Of a DNA stretch of 64,000 nt, positions 25,695-33,757 are shown one piece after another. This stretch comes from Acidimicrobiaceae bacterium (GTDB lineage Bacteria > Actinomycetota > Acidimicrobiia > Acidimicrobiales > Poriferisodalaceae). The notes beneath the pieces are model-generated. The model searched no databases and had not been told where the DNA came from. It saw nothing but the letters and a program-made list of their open reading frames with translations. The DNA lies in NCBI GenBank assembly GCA_026713105.1, contig JAPOPC010000064.1, forward strand, positions 1 through 64,000. The letters run 5' to 3'. The first letter of the stretch is position 1; each line of letters starts with the position of its first letter. The position numbers and the translations under genes are program-made.

Positions 25695-26195
25695 ATGAAC
25701 GCTGACGAGCGCCTGGCGACGATCCGGGCGATCCATGACTCGCCGTTGCGAATCGTGTTGTCGGTGACTGGCGGCGGGATGCTCGCAGTGAGCGACCTGC
25801 TGACCGTGCCGGGTGGCTCCCGCACGATTCTGGAGGCCACCGTTCCCTATTCGGTGAAGTCGTTGTACGAGCTGATGGGTTCCGATCTGGAGCCGCACGT
25901 GTCAGATGAGGCCGCGCTGGCGATGGCCGACGGCTGCCTGGCCCGGGCGCAGCACCTGGTCTCGACGCCCAAGCCGGGCGCCGAGCCGTGGCCGCTTGCG
26001 GGCATCTCGTGCACGGCTGCGCTGGTGACCGATCCGCCGCGCCGCGGTGAAGACCGGGCGCACATCGCGGCTGTCTCCGATGCGGGCACGCGCATCGCCC
26101 GCAAGATCACCTACACCACCGACGACCGCATCGCCCAGGATCGCCAGACGTCTGACGCGGTGCTCTCACTCATTGCGGAGGTCGCTGGCGGTTGA
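25695..26195 (+). CDS. CinA C-terminal-domain (NMN amidase-like) protein
   Basis: A 166-residue stand-alone CinA-type domain related to nicotinamide-nucleotide amidase. The core LRIVLSVTGGGMLAVSDLL, PGGSRTILEATVPYSVKSL and VSDEAALAMADGCL matches the CinA layout, with TGG at the active-site loop. The start is set by an AAAGGAG ribosome site 7-8 nt before ATG 25695; a longer open frame begins inside the preceding gene but reads its shadow. No N-terminal competence-type domain. Co-transcribed with CaiB/BaiF fusion 2; the reason for the pairing is unknown. Confidence 0.82.
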   Translation: MNADERLATIRAIHDSPLRIVLSVTGGGMLAVSDLLTVPGGSRTILEATVPYSVKSLYELMGSDLEPHVSDEAALAMADGCLARAQHLVSTPKPGAEPWPLAGISCTAALVTDPPRRGEDRAHIAAVSDAGTRIARKITYTTDDRIAQDRQTSDAVLSLIAEVAGG

Positions 26196-26290
26196 AGCAC
26201 GAGTGCGGTGCGGCATAGGACTCACCGGCGAGACGCGTCGAGGTGATGTCCACGGCGCGTACAGCGCTGGGATGACGGCCGACAGGCGGC

Positions 26291-28813
26291 TTACCGGAAC
26301 AGGCCCTCGCCGATGCCTTCGGCGATCTCGTCGGGCGCGTAGCCGGCGTCGGCCCAGACGTCGAAGTTGTGCTCTCCCAGGTAGGCCGGGCTGAGATGGC
26401 GCGGGTACCAGCGCTGACCGTTCCAGAGGCCGGCAAACGCGTCGACCGTCCGCTCGCCGAATACCGCATGGTCCACCGGCTGCCAGAAGCCGCGAGCCGC
26501 GTGCTGGGGATCGTCGGCGAACAGCTGGTGTGAGTTCTGCACCGGTCCCGCGGGGACGCCTGCAGCCTGCAGCGCCTCGGCTGCCGCCGTGGCTGTTCGG
26601 CCGGCAGCCCACTCCCCCAGCACAGCGTCGATGATGGATCGGCGGTCGCGGCGGCCAGCTTCAGTGGCGAGCGTCGGATCATCTAACCGAGGGTCGCCGA
26701 GCAGCCCTATGAGCCCCAGCCACTGCGCCGGCTCGGTCACCGTCACGGCCACGAAGCCGTCGGTGCAGGCATAGACCTCATTGGGCACATGGTCGGCGAT
26801 GCCGTCGCGGTTGCCCTCGGGGCGCGGAGGCGACACGCCGGCGGACTGGCGGATCACCGCAGCGCCTATCGCGTAGGTGCCGACCTCGAGCTGCGCCATG
26901 TCGATGCGTTGCCCTTCACCGGTGCGCTCTCGGGCATACAGGGCGCCGACTGTTGAGACCGCTGCGGCGAACCCCGCCAAGTGGTCATTGAGCGAGAAGC
27001 CCGGACCCACGTCGCCGCGGTCGGCGAAGTTGGTCAGGTGGGTGATGCCGCACACTGCGTGCACCGTCGGCGCATACGAGATGACGTGGCGCCAGGGTCC
27101 GTCGTGACCGCAGCCCGACATCGTCACGTAGACGAGCCGCGGGTTCCACTCGTGCACGGTTTCCCAGTCGAGGCCCCACGAGTCCAGCACCCCGGCGCTG
27201 AAATTCTCGATGAGCACGTCGCACGTCTCGATCAGCCGTCGGGCCGCAGCCAGCGCGTCGGGATGCTTCATGTCGAGCGTGGCACTGCGCTTGGAACGGT
27301 TCCACACGAAGTAGTAGGGGAAGTCGGGGGAGTTGACGAGAGTGGAACGTTCCTCGCTCTGGATGCGGATGACGTCGGCACCCAGATCACCGAGCAGCCT
27401 TGTGGCAGACGGCCCGGCAAGCACCCAGGTGAAGTCGGCGACGCGGATGCCGTCGAGCGGCCGCCGGTCACCCTCGGGCACATCTGAGGCTTCGCCGATC
27501 GGGTCGGCGGTGTCGCTCACCATCTCACCTGCGGCGTCGCGGCCAGTGTCGCCATTGCGGGCCTCGGTGGGCGGCGCCGCCCATGACGCGAGCACCTCGT
27601 CGAGGGGCGTGTCGACGCTGGCGGGCGGACTCGGCGGCACCGCGCCCGACCGGCCCGCGTCGCTCCAACGAACCAGCCGGCTCGGCACCCGCACCGGGCC
27701 GCGAGGGCCGGTCGCCGCGCGGTCCACTATTCGTGAGCCGTTCGCGGCCGCCCCGCCCGGTGGCAGGACGTCGGCAAAGAACCCACGATGCCCGAACTGC
27801 GGGTTCGCGCTGACTTCGGCGATCTCCAGCACCCCGCCGAAGGCCACATGCCGTTCCTGCGCCTCCCACCACACCTCGCGCGCATCTTGGGGCGCGATCC
27901 AGCGCCGGACCGCGTCCATCACCTCGGTCACATCCAGCAGCACATCGGCCGGATCTGCACCGAGCCACCGCTTCACTTCGTCGAAACCGGTTTCGACCAT
28001 CCACTCGAACAGCAAGTCGGGCGTCGGCGTCGGCGTGATCATGACGTAGCCGCCTTCGCCGCCGTGGCACTCGGCCAGGTCGTAGGCACCGAGCCAGTGC
28101 AGCGCACCCTGGCGCGGTGCCACCTTGGGCAGCGGCAGCGCGTCGTCGAAGAAGTACTGCATGAACAGGTTCTCGATCGAACCGGTGACGGTCTCGTGGA
28201 TGGACAGGTCGACGTGCGCCCCCCGACCGGTCGAGCGCGCCGACAGTGCCGCCCCAACCCCTGACGTCGCGGCCACGAATCCGGTGTAGTTGTAGGCTTG
28301 GCGGCCCCACACGTTGAGCGGGCGATCGGCCAGGCCTGTCAAAGCCATCATCCCGCCCATGGCGGCAGCCACGAGATCCGAGCCGAGCCAGTGCGCCCGC
28401 GGGCCCGTCCGTCCGAAGGGCGTGATCGATACCTGCACGAGAGCCGGATTGCCAGCGCTCACATCGGCGTAATCGATGCCCAATTCGGCCAGCCGGCCTG
28501 GACGTTCGGTCTCCACGATCACGTCGGCTGCCGCGGCCAGCCGGCGGTAGGCATCCCGACCTTCGGCGGAGCTCACATCCAGGCGGCAACGGCGCTTCCC
28601 GCCGTCATACCACCAGTCCGCAACGCCGCCCAGCGCAGCGGAGGCCGGGTCAGCCAGCGGCAAGCCCGGCGAGCCGGCGCCCACCCTCACCACATCGGCG
28701 CCCAACTCGCTCAGCAGCTTCGTCGCGAATCGACCCGAATCACCGGTCAGGTCGACCACGCGCAGGCCCGACAGCGCCCCGTGCACCACCGAGGGGTCCA
28801 GGTTCTGGCTCAT
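26291..28813 (-). CDS. Two-domain CaiB/BaiF CoA-transferase family protein (fusion 3)
   Basis: An 840-residue tandem CaiB/BaiF protein. Unit 1 begins LSGLRVVDLTGDSGRFATKLLSELGADVVRV; unit 2 starts near residue 448 (DGIRVADFTWVLAGPSATRLLGDLGADVIRI). The C-terminal unit keeps the catalytic Asp (SLNDHLAG, D610); the N-terminal unit has Asn/Tyr (AYNYTGF, N175). A Pro/Ala/Asp-rich linker joins the halves. Copy B of the interspersed repeat lies upstream in the same orientation. It catalyses CoA transfer between acyl-CoA and a free acid, or possibly racemisation; substrates unknown. Confidence 0.88.
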   Translation of the reverse strand: MSQNLDPSVVHGALSGLRVVDLTGDSGRFATKLLSELGADVVRVGAGSPGLPLADPASAALGGVADWWYDGGKRRCRLDVSSAEGRDAYRRLAAAADVIVETERPGRLAELGIDYADVSAGNPALVQVSITPFGRTGPRAHWLGSDLVAAAMGGMMALTGLADRPLNVWGRQAYNYTGFVAATSGVGAALSARSTGRGAHVDLSIHETVTGSIENLFMQYFFDDALPLPKVAPRQGALHWLGAYDLAECHGGEGGYVMITPTPTPDLLFEWMVETGFDEVKRWLGADPADVLLDVTEVMDAVRRWIAPQDAREVWWEAQERHVAFGGVLEIAEVSANPQFGHRGFFADVLPPGGAAANGSRIVDRAATGPRGPVRVPSRLVRWSDAGRSGAVPPSPPASVDTPLDEVLASWAAPPTEARNGDTGRDAAGEMVSDTADPIGEASDVPEGDRRPLDGIRVADFTWVLAGPSATRLLGDLGADVIRIQSEERSTLVNSPDFPYYFVWNRSKRSATLDMKHPDALAAARRLIETCDVLIENFSAGVLDSWGLDWETVHEWNPRLVYVTMSGCGHDGPWRHVISYAPTVHAVCGITHLTNFADRGDVGPGFSLNDHLAGFAAAVSTVGALYARERTGEGQRIDMAQLEVGTYAIGAAVIRQSAGVSPPRPEGNRDGIADHVPNEVYACTDGFVAVTVTEPAQWLGLIGLLGDPRLDDPTLATEAGRRDRRSIIDAVLGEWAAGRTATAAAEALQAAGVPAGPVQNSHQLFADDPQHAARGFWQPVDHAVFGERTVDAFAGLWNGQRWYPRHLSPAYLGEHNFDVWADAGYAPDEIAEGIGEGLFR

Positions 28814-28870
28814 GACGGCTCGAAGCTAGCCCCGCCAAGAAGATGCGCGGATAGGTGAACCTTCCCGCTG

Positions 28871-28950
28871 TGGCACCAGTTGTTTCCCGCTCTTGTTCGC
28901 TGTCGCTCACGGGCCGCTCGGGCCACGGCTTCGCCTATCGGCTCAGCCTC
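28871..28950 (-). repeat. Interspersed leader repeat, copy B
   Basis: Minus-strand copy of the element at 11069-11148, with near identity through GCGAAGCCGTGGCCCGAGCG and the flanking GAGGCTGAG and AGCGGGAAACAA. It ends 58 bp before the start of CaiB/BaiF fusion 3 and points toward it. Confidence 0.85.
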
Positions 28951-29015
28951 GAAGCGCTACCGCTCAGGGAGTCGCAAGGCCGCGGCGAGCCTTGACGCCG
29001 GGAGGCTGGCTGCAG

Positions 29016-29732
29016 CTAATCGAACGCGGCCGCCATGAAGTTGCGGTACAGCTGCTCGGCATCGGCGGCGAAGCCGTCCATGCAGCGGTCGGCGTCAGCC
29101 GCCAGCGCGTCCAGCGAGCCGGGGCCGAGGGTGGACTCCAAGGCGTCGCGGTACGCGTCGATGGCACCCCAGTTCCGCACGGTGTCGTCCTCAACTTCGA
29201 CGTGGTACTGCATCGACCACGCCCGCTGGCCCACGCGCATCGCCTGGACGCGGCACTCGGGGGAACTTGCGAGCACGACGGCGTCGTCGGGCGGCTGCGC
29301 GACCTGCACCGAATGCCATTGCAACGCGTGCTGGCGGTCGCCCATCTGGTCGAAGATCGAGTCGTCCCGGCCTTGCGGTGTCAGATCAACCGCTAAAACG
29401 CCGATCTCGGGCGGGCGCTGGGGGCCGCATGTGCCGCCGAGCGCGTCGGCCAGCAGTTGGTGCCCCAGGCACAGCCCAAGGAAGGGTCGTTGCAATTCAC
29501 GCACCCAGTGACGTATGGCCTGTTTCTCCGGCACCAGCCAGGGACACTCCTCCACATCCCACACGTCCATCGGGCCGCCCATGACCCACATCGCGTGGAA
29601 GTCGTCCAGCGGCGGGATGGGTTCGCCCTCGTCGAGTTCCACCGCCGTCCACTCGACGCCGTCGTCCCGCAGGAAGTCGCGCAGGCGGCCGGGATGCTCG
29701 CAGTCGATGTGCTGAAGAACCAGGAGCCGCAT
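29016..29732 (-). CDS. Class I glutamine amidotransferase-like protein
   Basis: A 238-residue GATase1 protein resembling GMP-synthase-type amidotransferase homologues. The nucleophile Cys is C88 in FLGLCLGHQLLADALGG, and the catalytic His-Glu dyad is in SMQYHVEVED. The oxyanion region is MWVMGGPMDVWD. The ATG at 29732 (MRLLVLQHID) is chosen over an earlier start. It has no synthetase domain and no obvious partner; such stand-alone proteins may act as gamma-glutamyl hydrolases. It lies 32 bp downstream of a serine hydrolase gene on the same strand. Confidence 0.87.
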   Translation of the reverse strand: MRLLVLQHIDCEHPGRLRDFLRDDGVEWTAVELDEGEPIPPLDDFHAMWVMGGPMDVWDVEECPWLVPEKQAIRHWVRELQRPFLGLCLGHQLLADALGGTCGPQRPPEIGVLAVDLTPQGRDDSIFDQMGDRQHALQWHSVQVAQPPDDAVVLASSPECRVQAMRVGQRAWSMQYHVEVEDDTVRNWGAIDAYRDALESTLGPGSLDALAADADRCMDGFAADAEQLYRNFMAAAFD

Positions 29733-29764
29733 CGCCCCTGTTGCTACCACGTCTGCGGAGGCGG

Positions 29765-30904
29765 TCAGCCAGGCGTGGTGCAGAGCCCTGCCAAGCTGCC
29801 AATCGCGGTGTCGCGGCGAGGCTGGCGAACCTCGTGCTCGTCGTAGCCGTTGGTGGTGTAGCCCAACGACAGACCGGTGGCTGGATCACCCCAGGCCAGC
29901 TGGCCGCCGGCACCGTTGTGACCGAAGGCCATCGGCGACACCGTGCGGCCCAGCCCTCGCATGTTCGACATGCCGTCGTCGCCTGCCAGGAAGAGCCCGA
30001 TCGAGCGGTTGGCCGGCATGCCCATCGGGTCGGGCATCGTGTTGCGCACCTCGCCGGTGCCGACGGCCAACATCTCGGGGTCCCACAGTTCGTCGGGGTT
30101 GCCGAGCAGGCCTTGGTAGAAGAGCGCCAGGTCGACCGCAGTGCCGAACCCTCCGCCACCGGGCACGCCCACCTCGCGCACCGATGGCTCGTTGAAGCGC
30201 AGGATCGCCTCGTTGGTGACCTCGGTCATGGGCAGCTCGCGCACGCCGAACGTCGCCTCGAGCTCGTCAGGCGTTGCCGGTTCGCCCACGAGGATCAGCT
30301 CCGCGATGCCGTCCTGATCCTCTGGTGCCAAGCCCAGCATGCGGGGCAGTCCCAGCGGCTCGGTGACCCTGTCGTGCACCTCGTCGCGGAAGTCGTTGCC
30401 GGTGACCACATTGATGATCTCGGCGAGCACCCAGTGCGCAGAGGTCGGGTGGTATTCGTACCGGGTGCCGGGTTCCCAATTCAGCCGCCAGTTCGCCATG
30501 GCGACCAGCCGCGAGTCTGAGGTGTCCCATTCCGGCGGCTTCAGCGGAGCGTGCGGGAAGCCTGACGTGTGCAGCATCACCTGTTCGACGGTGATCTGGT
30601 CCTTGCCGTTCTCGCCGAAGGCCGGCACGTAGCTGGCAGCCGTCGCGTCGAGATCCACCAGGCCTTCGCTGATGAGCTGCCACATCGTCGATGCCACGAA
30701 TGGCTTGGTGGCCGAGAAGATGCAGTAGCGGGTCTCGTCGGTGGCGTCGCCGTAGGTGGCCTGCGCAACGATCTCGCCCTCGAAGCCGACGGCCACCTGG
30801 CAGCTCGGCAGCAGCCCCGATTCGACCTCGCGCTTGCAGCGGTCGAGCAGCGCGTCGAGGCGGGATGGTTGGACAGTGGATGGGGCGTCAGTTGTAGTGC
30901 TCAC
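29765..30904 (-). CDS. Class C beta-lactamase-fold serine hydrolase
   Basis: A 379-residue beta-lactamase/EstB-type hydrolase with the catalytic SxxK as SATK (S64, K67) and a late HNGAGGQLAWGD stretch at the KTG-equivalent position. No signal peptide, so a cytoplasmic esterase is more likely than an antibiotic-resistance enzyme. The start is GTG (MSTTTDAPSTV). A homologous but distant paralogue lies at 62381-63532. Its neighbours belong to CoA-ester catabolism. Confidence 0.88.
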   Translation of the reverse strand: MSTTTDAPSTVQPSRLDALLDRCKREVESGLLPSCQVAVGFEGEIVAQATYGDATDETRYCIFSATKPFVASTMWQLISEGLVDLDATAASYVPAFGENGKDQITVEQVMLHTSGFPHAPLKPPEWDTSDSRLVAMANWRLNWEPGTRYEYHPTSAHWVLAEIINVVTGNDFRDEVHDRVTEPLGLPRMLGLAPEDQDGIAELILVGEPATPDELEATFGVRELPMTEVTNEAILRFNEPSVREVGVPGGGGFGTAVDLALFYQGLLGNPDELWDPEMLAVGTGEVRNTMPDPMGMPANRSIGLFLAGDDGMSNMRGLGRTVSPMAFGHNGAGGQLAWGDPATGLSLGYTTNGYDEHEVRQPRRDTAIGSLAGLCTTPG

Positions 30905-30964
30905 GGCCTTGGCCTAGCACCCGCGGCTACCGTCTCGCTTCACATCCGGCCCGCAGATGCACAT

Positions 30965-31045
30965 GAGGCTGAGCCGAATGGCGAAGCCGTGGCCCGAGCG
31001 GCCCGTGAGCGCAATCGCATGAGACAGGGAACATGAGCGGGAAGC
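30965..31045 (+). repeat. Interspersed leader repeat, copy C
   Basis: Third copy, with GAGGCTGAG, GCGAAGCCGTGGCCCGAGCG and AGCGGGAAGCA. It has a few more substitutions and an insertion-like difference after GTGAGCG. It ends about 15 bp before the LLM oxidoreductase start and points toward it. Confidence 0.8.
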
Positions 31046-31059
31046 AGCAGGGGGGCGCA

Positions 31060-31992
31060 ATGAGCGACAGCACACCGGCCGACGGCAACATCGAATTCGG
31101 GCTGGCGATACGCCGCAGCGATGACATCGCCGGACAGGCCCGCGAGATCGAGGCACTCGGCTACGACTACGCCACCACCGGCGAGCATGTTTTCTTCCAT
31201 GTGCCGACCTCGAACGGCTTCATCTCGCTGGCAGTCGCGGCGGGCGCCACCACCACGCTGAAGCTGATGACGTCCATCACGCTGATCCCGCTCTACCCGG
31301 CGGCGCTGTGCGCAAAGCTCGCAGCCGCGCTCGACGTGGCATCGGGCGGGCGGTTCCACCTCGGCGTCGGCGTCGGCGGCGAGTATCCGTCGGAGTTCGA
31401 GGCCTGCGACGTGCCGGTGCGTGAACGCGGCGCCCGCACGAACGAGGCGCTCGAGATCATGCAGCGCCTGTGGACCGAGGACGACGTCACCTTCGAGGGC
31501 CGCTTCAACACGCTGTCGGGCGTCACGCTCGCTCCCAAGCCCACCTCGCCGCCGCCGATCTGGGTGTCGGGCCGCCAAGACGCCGCGTGGAAGCGAGCAG
31601 CTCGTTATGGCGACGGCTGGCTGCCGTACATGTACACCCCCGAACGCCTGGCGCAATCGATCGAGGCCATTGCGGGGTACCGGGCAGAAGCAGGCAATCC
31701 GACACCGGTCGAGTCCGGCATGTTCGTGTTCTTCTGCTGCCACGAAGACAACGACACCGCCGTCGAGTACGCAGCGGAGCGCCTGTCGAAGCAGTACGCC
31801 CAGGACTTCTCCCAACTCGTGCACAAGTTCGCCATCGCGGGTGACCCTGACCGGTGCGTTGCACGCCTGCGCGAGTACATCGACGCCGGGGCCCGCACCG
31901 TCGTGCTCAGCGCGGCCTCGCCGATGCACTACATAGAGGAGAGCGAGCGATTCATGGCAGCCGAGGTGCTTCCACGAATCCGCGGCCAATAG
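31060..31992 (+). CDS. LLM-class flavin/F420-dependent oxidoreductase
   Basis: A 310-residue luciferase-like (TIM-barrel) enzyme. Typical features are EIEALGYDYATTGEHVFFH, LKLMTSITLIPLYPA, GGRFHLGVGVGGEYPSEFEA and KPTSPPPIWVSGRQDAAWKRAARYGDGW. The length and TGEHV stretch fit the F420-dependent group, but cofactor choice is inferred. The ATG at 31060 follows a GGGGGG stretch; the earlier ATG at 31033 is only just outside the repeat. It forms an operon with the acyl-CoA ligase 34 bp downstream. Confidence 0.88.
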   Translation: MSDSTPADGNIEFGLAIRRSDDIAGQAREIEALGYDYATTGEHVFFHVPTSNGFISLAVAAGATTTLKLMTSITLIPLYPAALCAKLAAALDVASGGRFHLGVGVGGEYPSEFEACDVPVRERGARTNEALEIMQRLWTEDDVTFEGRFNTLSGVTLAPKPTSPPPIWVSGRQDAAWKRAARYGDGWLPYMYTPERLAQSIEAIAGYRAEAGNPTPVESGMFVFFCCHEDNDTAVEYAAERLSKQYAQDFSQLVHKFAIAGDPDRCVARLREYIDAGARTVVLSAASPMHYIEESERFMAAEVLPRIRGQ

Positions 31993-32026
31993 GCGGCCTC
32001 GCCGGCACGCCGGGGGTGAGAAACAA

Positions 32027-33721
32027 GTGACGGCAAAGCGATTCTTCGAGACGACGCTCCAAGCAGAGCGCATCGACGAACTCGGCGCTTCGGGCGCGTG
32101 GCCGAACCGGCTGCTCGACGATCAGATCACCAAGTGGTCCGCTGAGCGGTCCAGCGAACCGGTCATCACCGACCGCTTCGGCACGATGACTTGGGGCGAA
32201 TTCGGTGCCGAGGTGGACGCAGCCAGCAAGGGTCTGCTGGAGATCGGCGTCCGCCCCGGCGTGATCGTGCAACTCCAACTGCCGAATTGGCGCCACTTTG
32301 TCGTGGCTGCGATGGCTTGCGACCGGATAGGTGCCGTGGTCAATCCAGTGGCCCCGATCTTCCGGCACAACGAAGTCACTGTCATGAGCGAGCTCGGCCG
32401 GCCGCTGGTCGTCATCACCGCCGACAGCTATCGCGGATTCAGCCTGGCGCAGATGCACGCCGAGCTGCGGGAGCGCTGTGAATGGGTGTCGGAGCTGGTG
32501 GTCGTGCCAGGCCCCTCGGTGGATACGACCGACTCAATGGAGGACGAGTCGTGGCTGCCCGCCGATGCGATGACCTGGGAAGACCTGATCGAGGAGGGCC
32601 GCTTCTCGTCCTACGACCGCTCCGCTGTCGACCTGTGCCGGCCGGGTCCCAACGACGTCTGCGAGATGATGTTCACCTCGGGTACCACCGGGATGCCCAA
32701 GGGTGTCATGCACACGCACAACATCCTGTCGGTGGCCGTCGACGCCTTCGTGAACACCGTCTGCGAGGGACTTGAGCCCCATCCGGGTTCGGGTGCGCCC
32801 CAGGCGTATGTCTGCCACATGGCATCCACCCTCGGCCACCAGACCGGGTACCTCTACGGCATGCGATTGCCGCTGTATATCGGCGGTCATGTCGTCTTTC
32901 AGGATGTGTGGGATCCGGTCGAGTTCGTGGGCCTCATCGAGAAACACCGGATCCAGCTGTCGATGGGCGCGACGCCGTTCCTCGCCGATGTGCTCAACGT
33001 CGGGAACCTGGCCGATCATGACCTGTCGTCGTGGCAGCGATTCCTGTGCGCCGGAGCGGCAATACCGCGCCCGATGCTCGAACGCGCACTCGAGCTGCTG
33101 CCGGCTTGCACCGTGCTGCCCGGCTGGGGCATGACCGAATGCGGCCTGCTGACGGTGGGCCGGCCCAGCGATCCGCTCGAGCGTCGGCTCACCGACGGGC
33201 GAGCGGTCGACGACAACGAGGTACGCGTCGTCGACGAAGCGGGCGATCCGGTGATCGATGCGGAAGGCGACCTGCAGTGCCGCGGCTCCGCGCTGTTCGC
33301 CGGCTACATGGCAGGCCGGGAGTTCACCTCCCAGCATTGGCCCGACGGCTGGTTCGACACCGGCGACCGGGCGATCATGAACGCCGACGGCTACATCGCC
33401 ATCGCGGGTCGTTCCAAGGACTTGGTCATCCGCGGCGGCGAAAACGTTCCCGTCAAAGAGGTCGAGGACGTGCTGCTGCGGCACCCTGCGGTCGGCGTGG
33501 TGGCGATCGTTGCGAAGCCGCACGAGCGGCTCGGCGAGATCGGCTGTGCCTTCGTGCAGCCGGCAGGAGACGCCCCCTCGCTTGCCGAGCTCACCGATTT
33601 CTTGGAGTCACAGAACGTGACCCGTCAGTTCTGGCCCGAAGAGCTCGTGATTGTCGACGAGTTCCCGATGACGCCGAGCGGCAAGATCCAGAAGTACCGG
33701 CTGCGTGAGCGCCTCGACTGA
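32027..33721 (+). CDS. AMP-forming acyl-CoA synthetase
   Basis: A 564-residue ANL-superfamily ligase that activates a carboxylic acid to its CoA thioester via an acyl-AMP. All core motifs are present: P-loop-like MFTSGTTGMPKGVMHTHN, GWGMTECGLLT, the hinge DGWFDTGDRAIMNADGYIAIAGRSKD, IRGGENVPVKEVED and the catalytic Lys in TPSGKIQKYRLRE near the C-terminus. GTG start with GGGGGTGAG upstream. Resembles cyclohexanecarboxylate/medium-chain ligases, but the substrate is uncertain. It follows the LLM oxidoreductase and converges with the glycosidase-fusion gene. Confidence 0.93.
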   Translation: MTAKRFFETTLQAERIDELGASGAWPNRLLDDQITKWSAERSSEPVITDRFGTMTWGEFGAEVDAASKGLLEIGVRPGVIVQLQLPNWRHFVVAAMACDRIGAVVNPVAPIFRHNEVTVMSELGRPLVVITADSYRGFSLAQMHAELRERCEWVSELVVVPGPSVDTTDSMEDESWLPADAMTWEDLIEEGRFSSYDRSAVDLCRPGPNDVCEMMFTSGTTGMPKGVMHTHNILSVAVDAFVNTVCEGLEPHPGSGAPQAYVCHMASTLGHQTGYLYGMRLPLYIGGHVVFQDVWDPVEFVGLIEKHRIQLSMGATPFLADVLNVGNLADHDLSSWQRFLCAGAAIPRPMLERALELLPACTVLPGWGMTECGLLTVGRPSDPLERRLTDGRAVDDNEVRVVDEAGDPVIDAEGDLQCRGSALFAGYMAGREFTSQHWPDGWFDTGDRAIMNADGYIAIAGRSKDLVIRGGENVPVKEVEDVLLRHPAVGVVAIVAKPHERLGEIGCAFVQPAGDAPSLAELTDFLESQNVTRQFWPEELVIVDEFPMTPSGKIQKYRLRERLD

Positions 33722-33725
33722 TTCG

Positions 33726-33749
33726 GCTCCGACACGGTCGGGCCGGAGC
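33726..33749. terminator. Hairpin between convergent genes
   Basis: GCTCCG (33726-33731) pairs with CGGAGC (33744-33749); an alternative inner stem CCGAC/GTCGG also forms. It lies in the 36-bp gap between the ligase and the minus-strand fusion gene. Confidence 0.4.
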
Positions 33750-33757
33750 GAGCAACG

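Noticed and set aside
28893-29396. 167-codon plus-strand open frame beginning in repeat copy B
   Set aside because: Starts in the repeat and then runs antisense to the glutamine amidotransferase gene; no domain.
29765-30904. Antibiotic-resistance beta-lactamase
   Set aside because: No signal peptide and EstB-type features; esterase-like family more likely, as also for 62381-63532.
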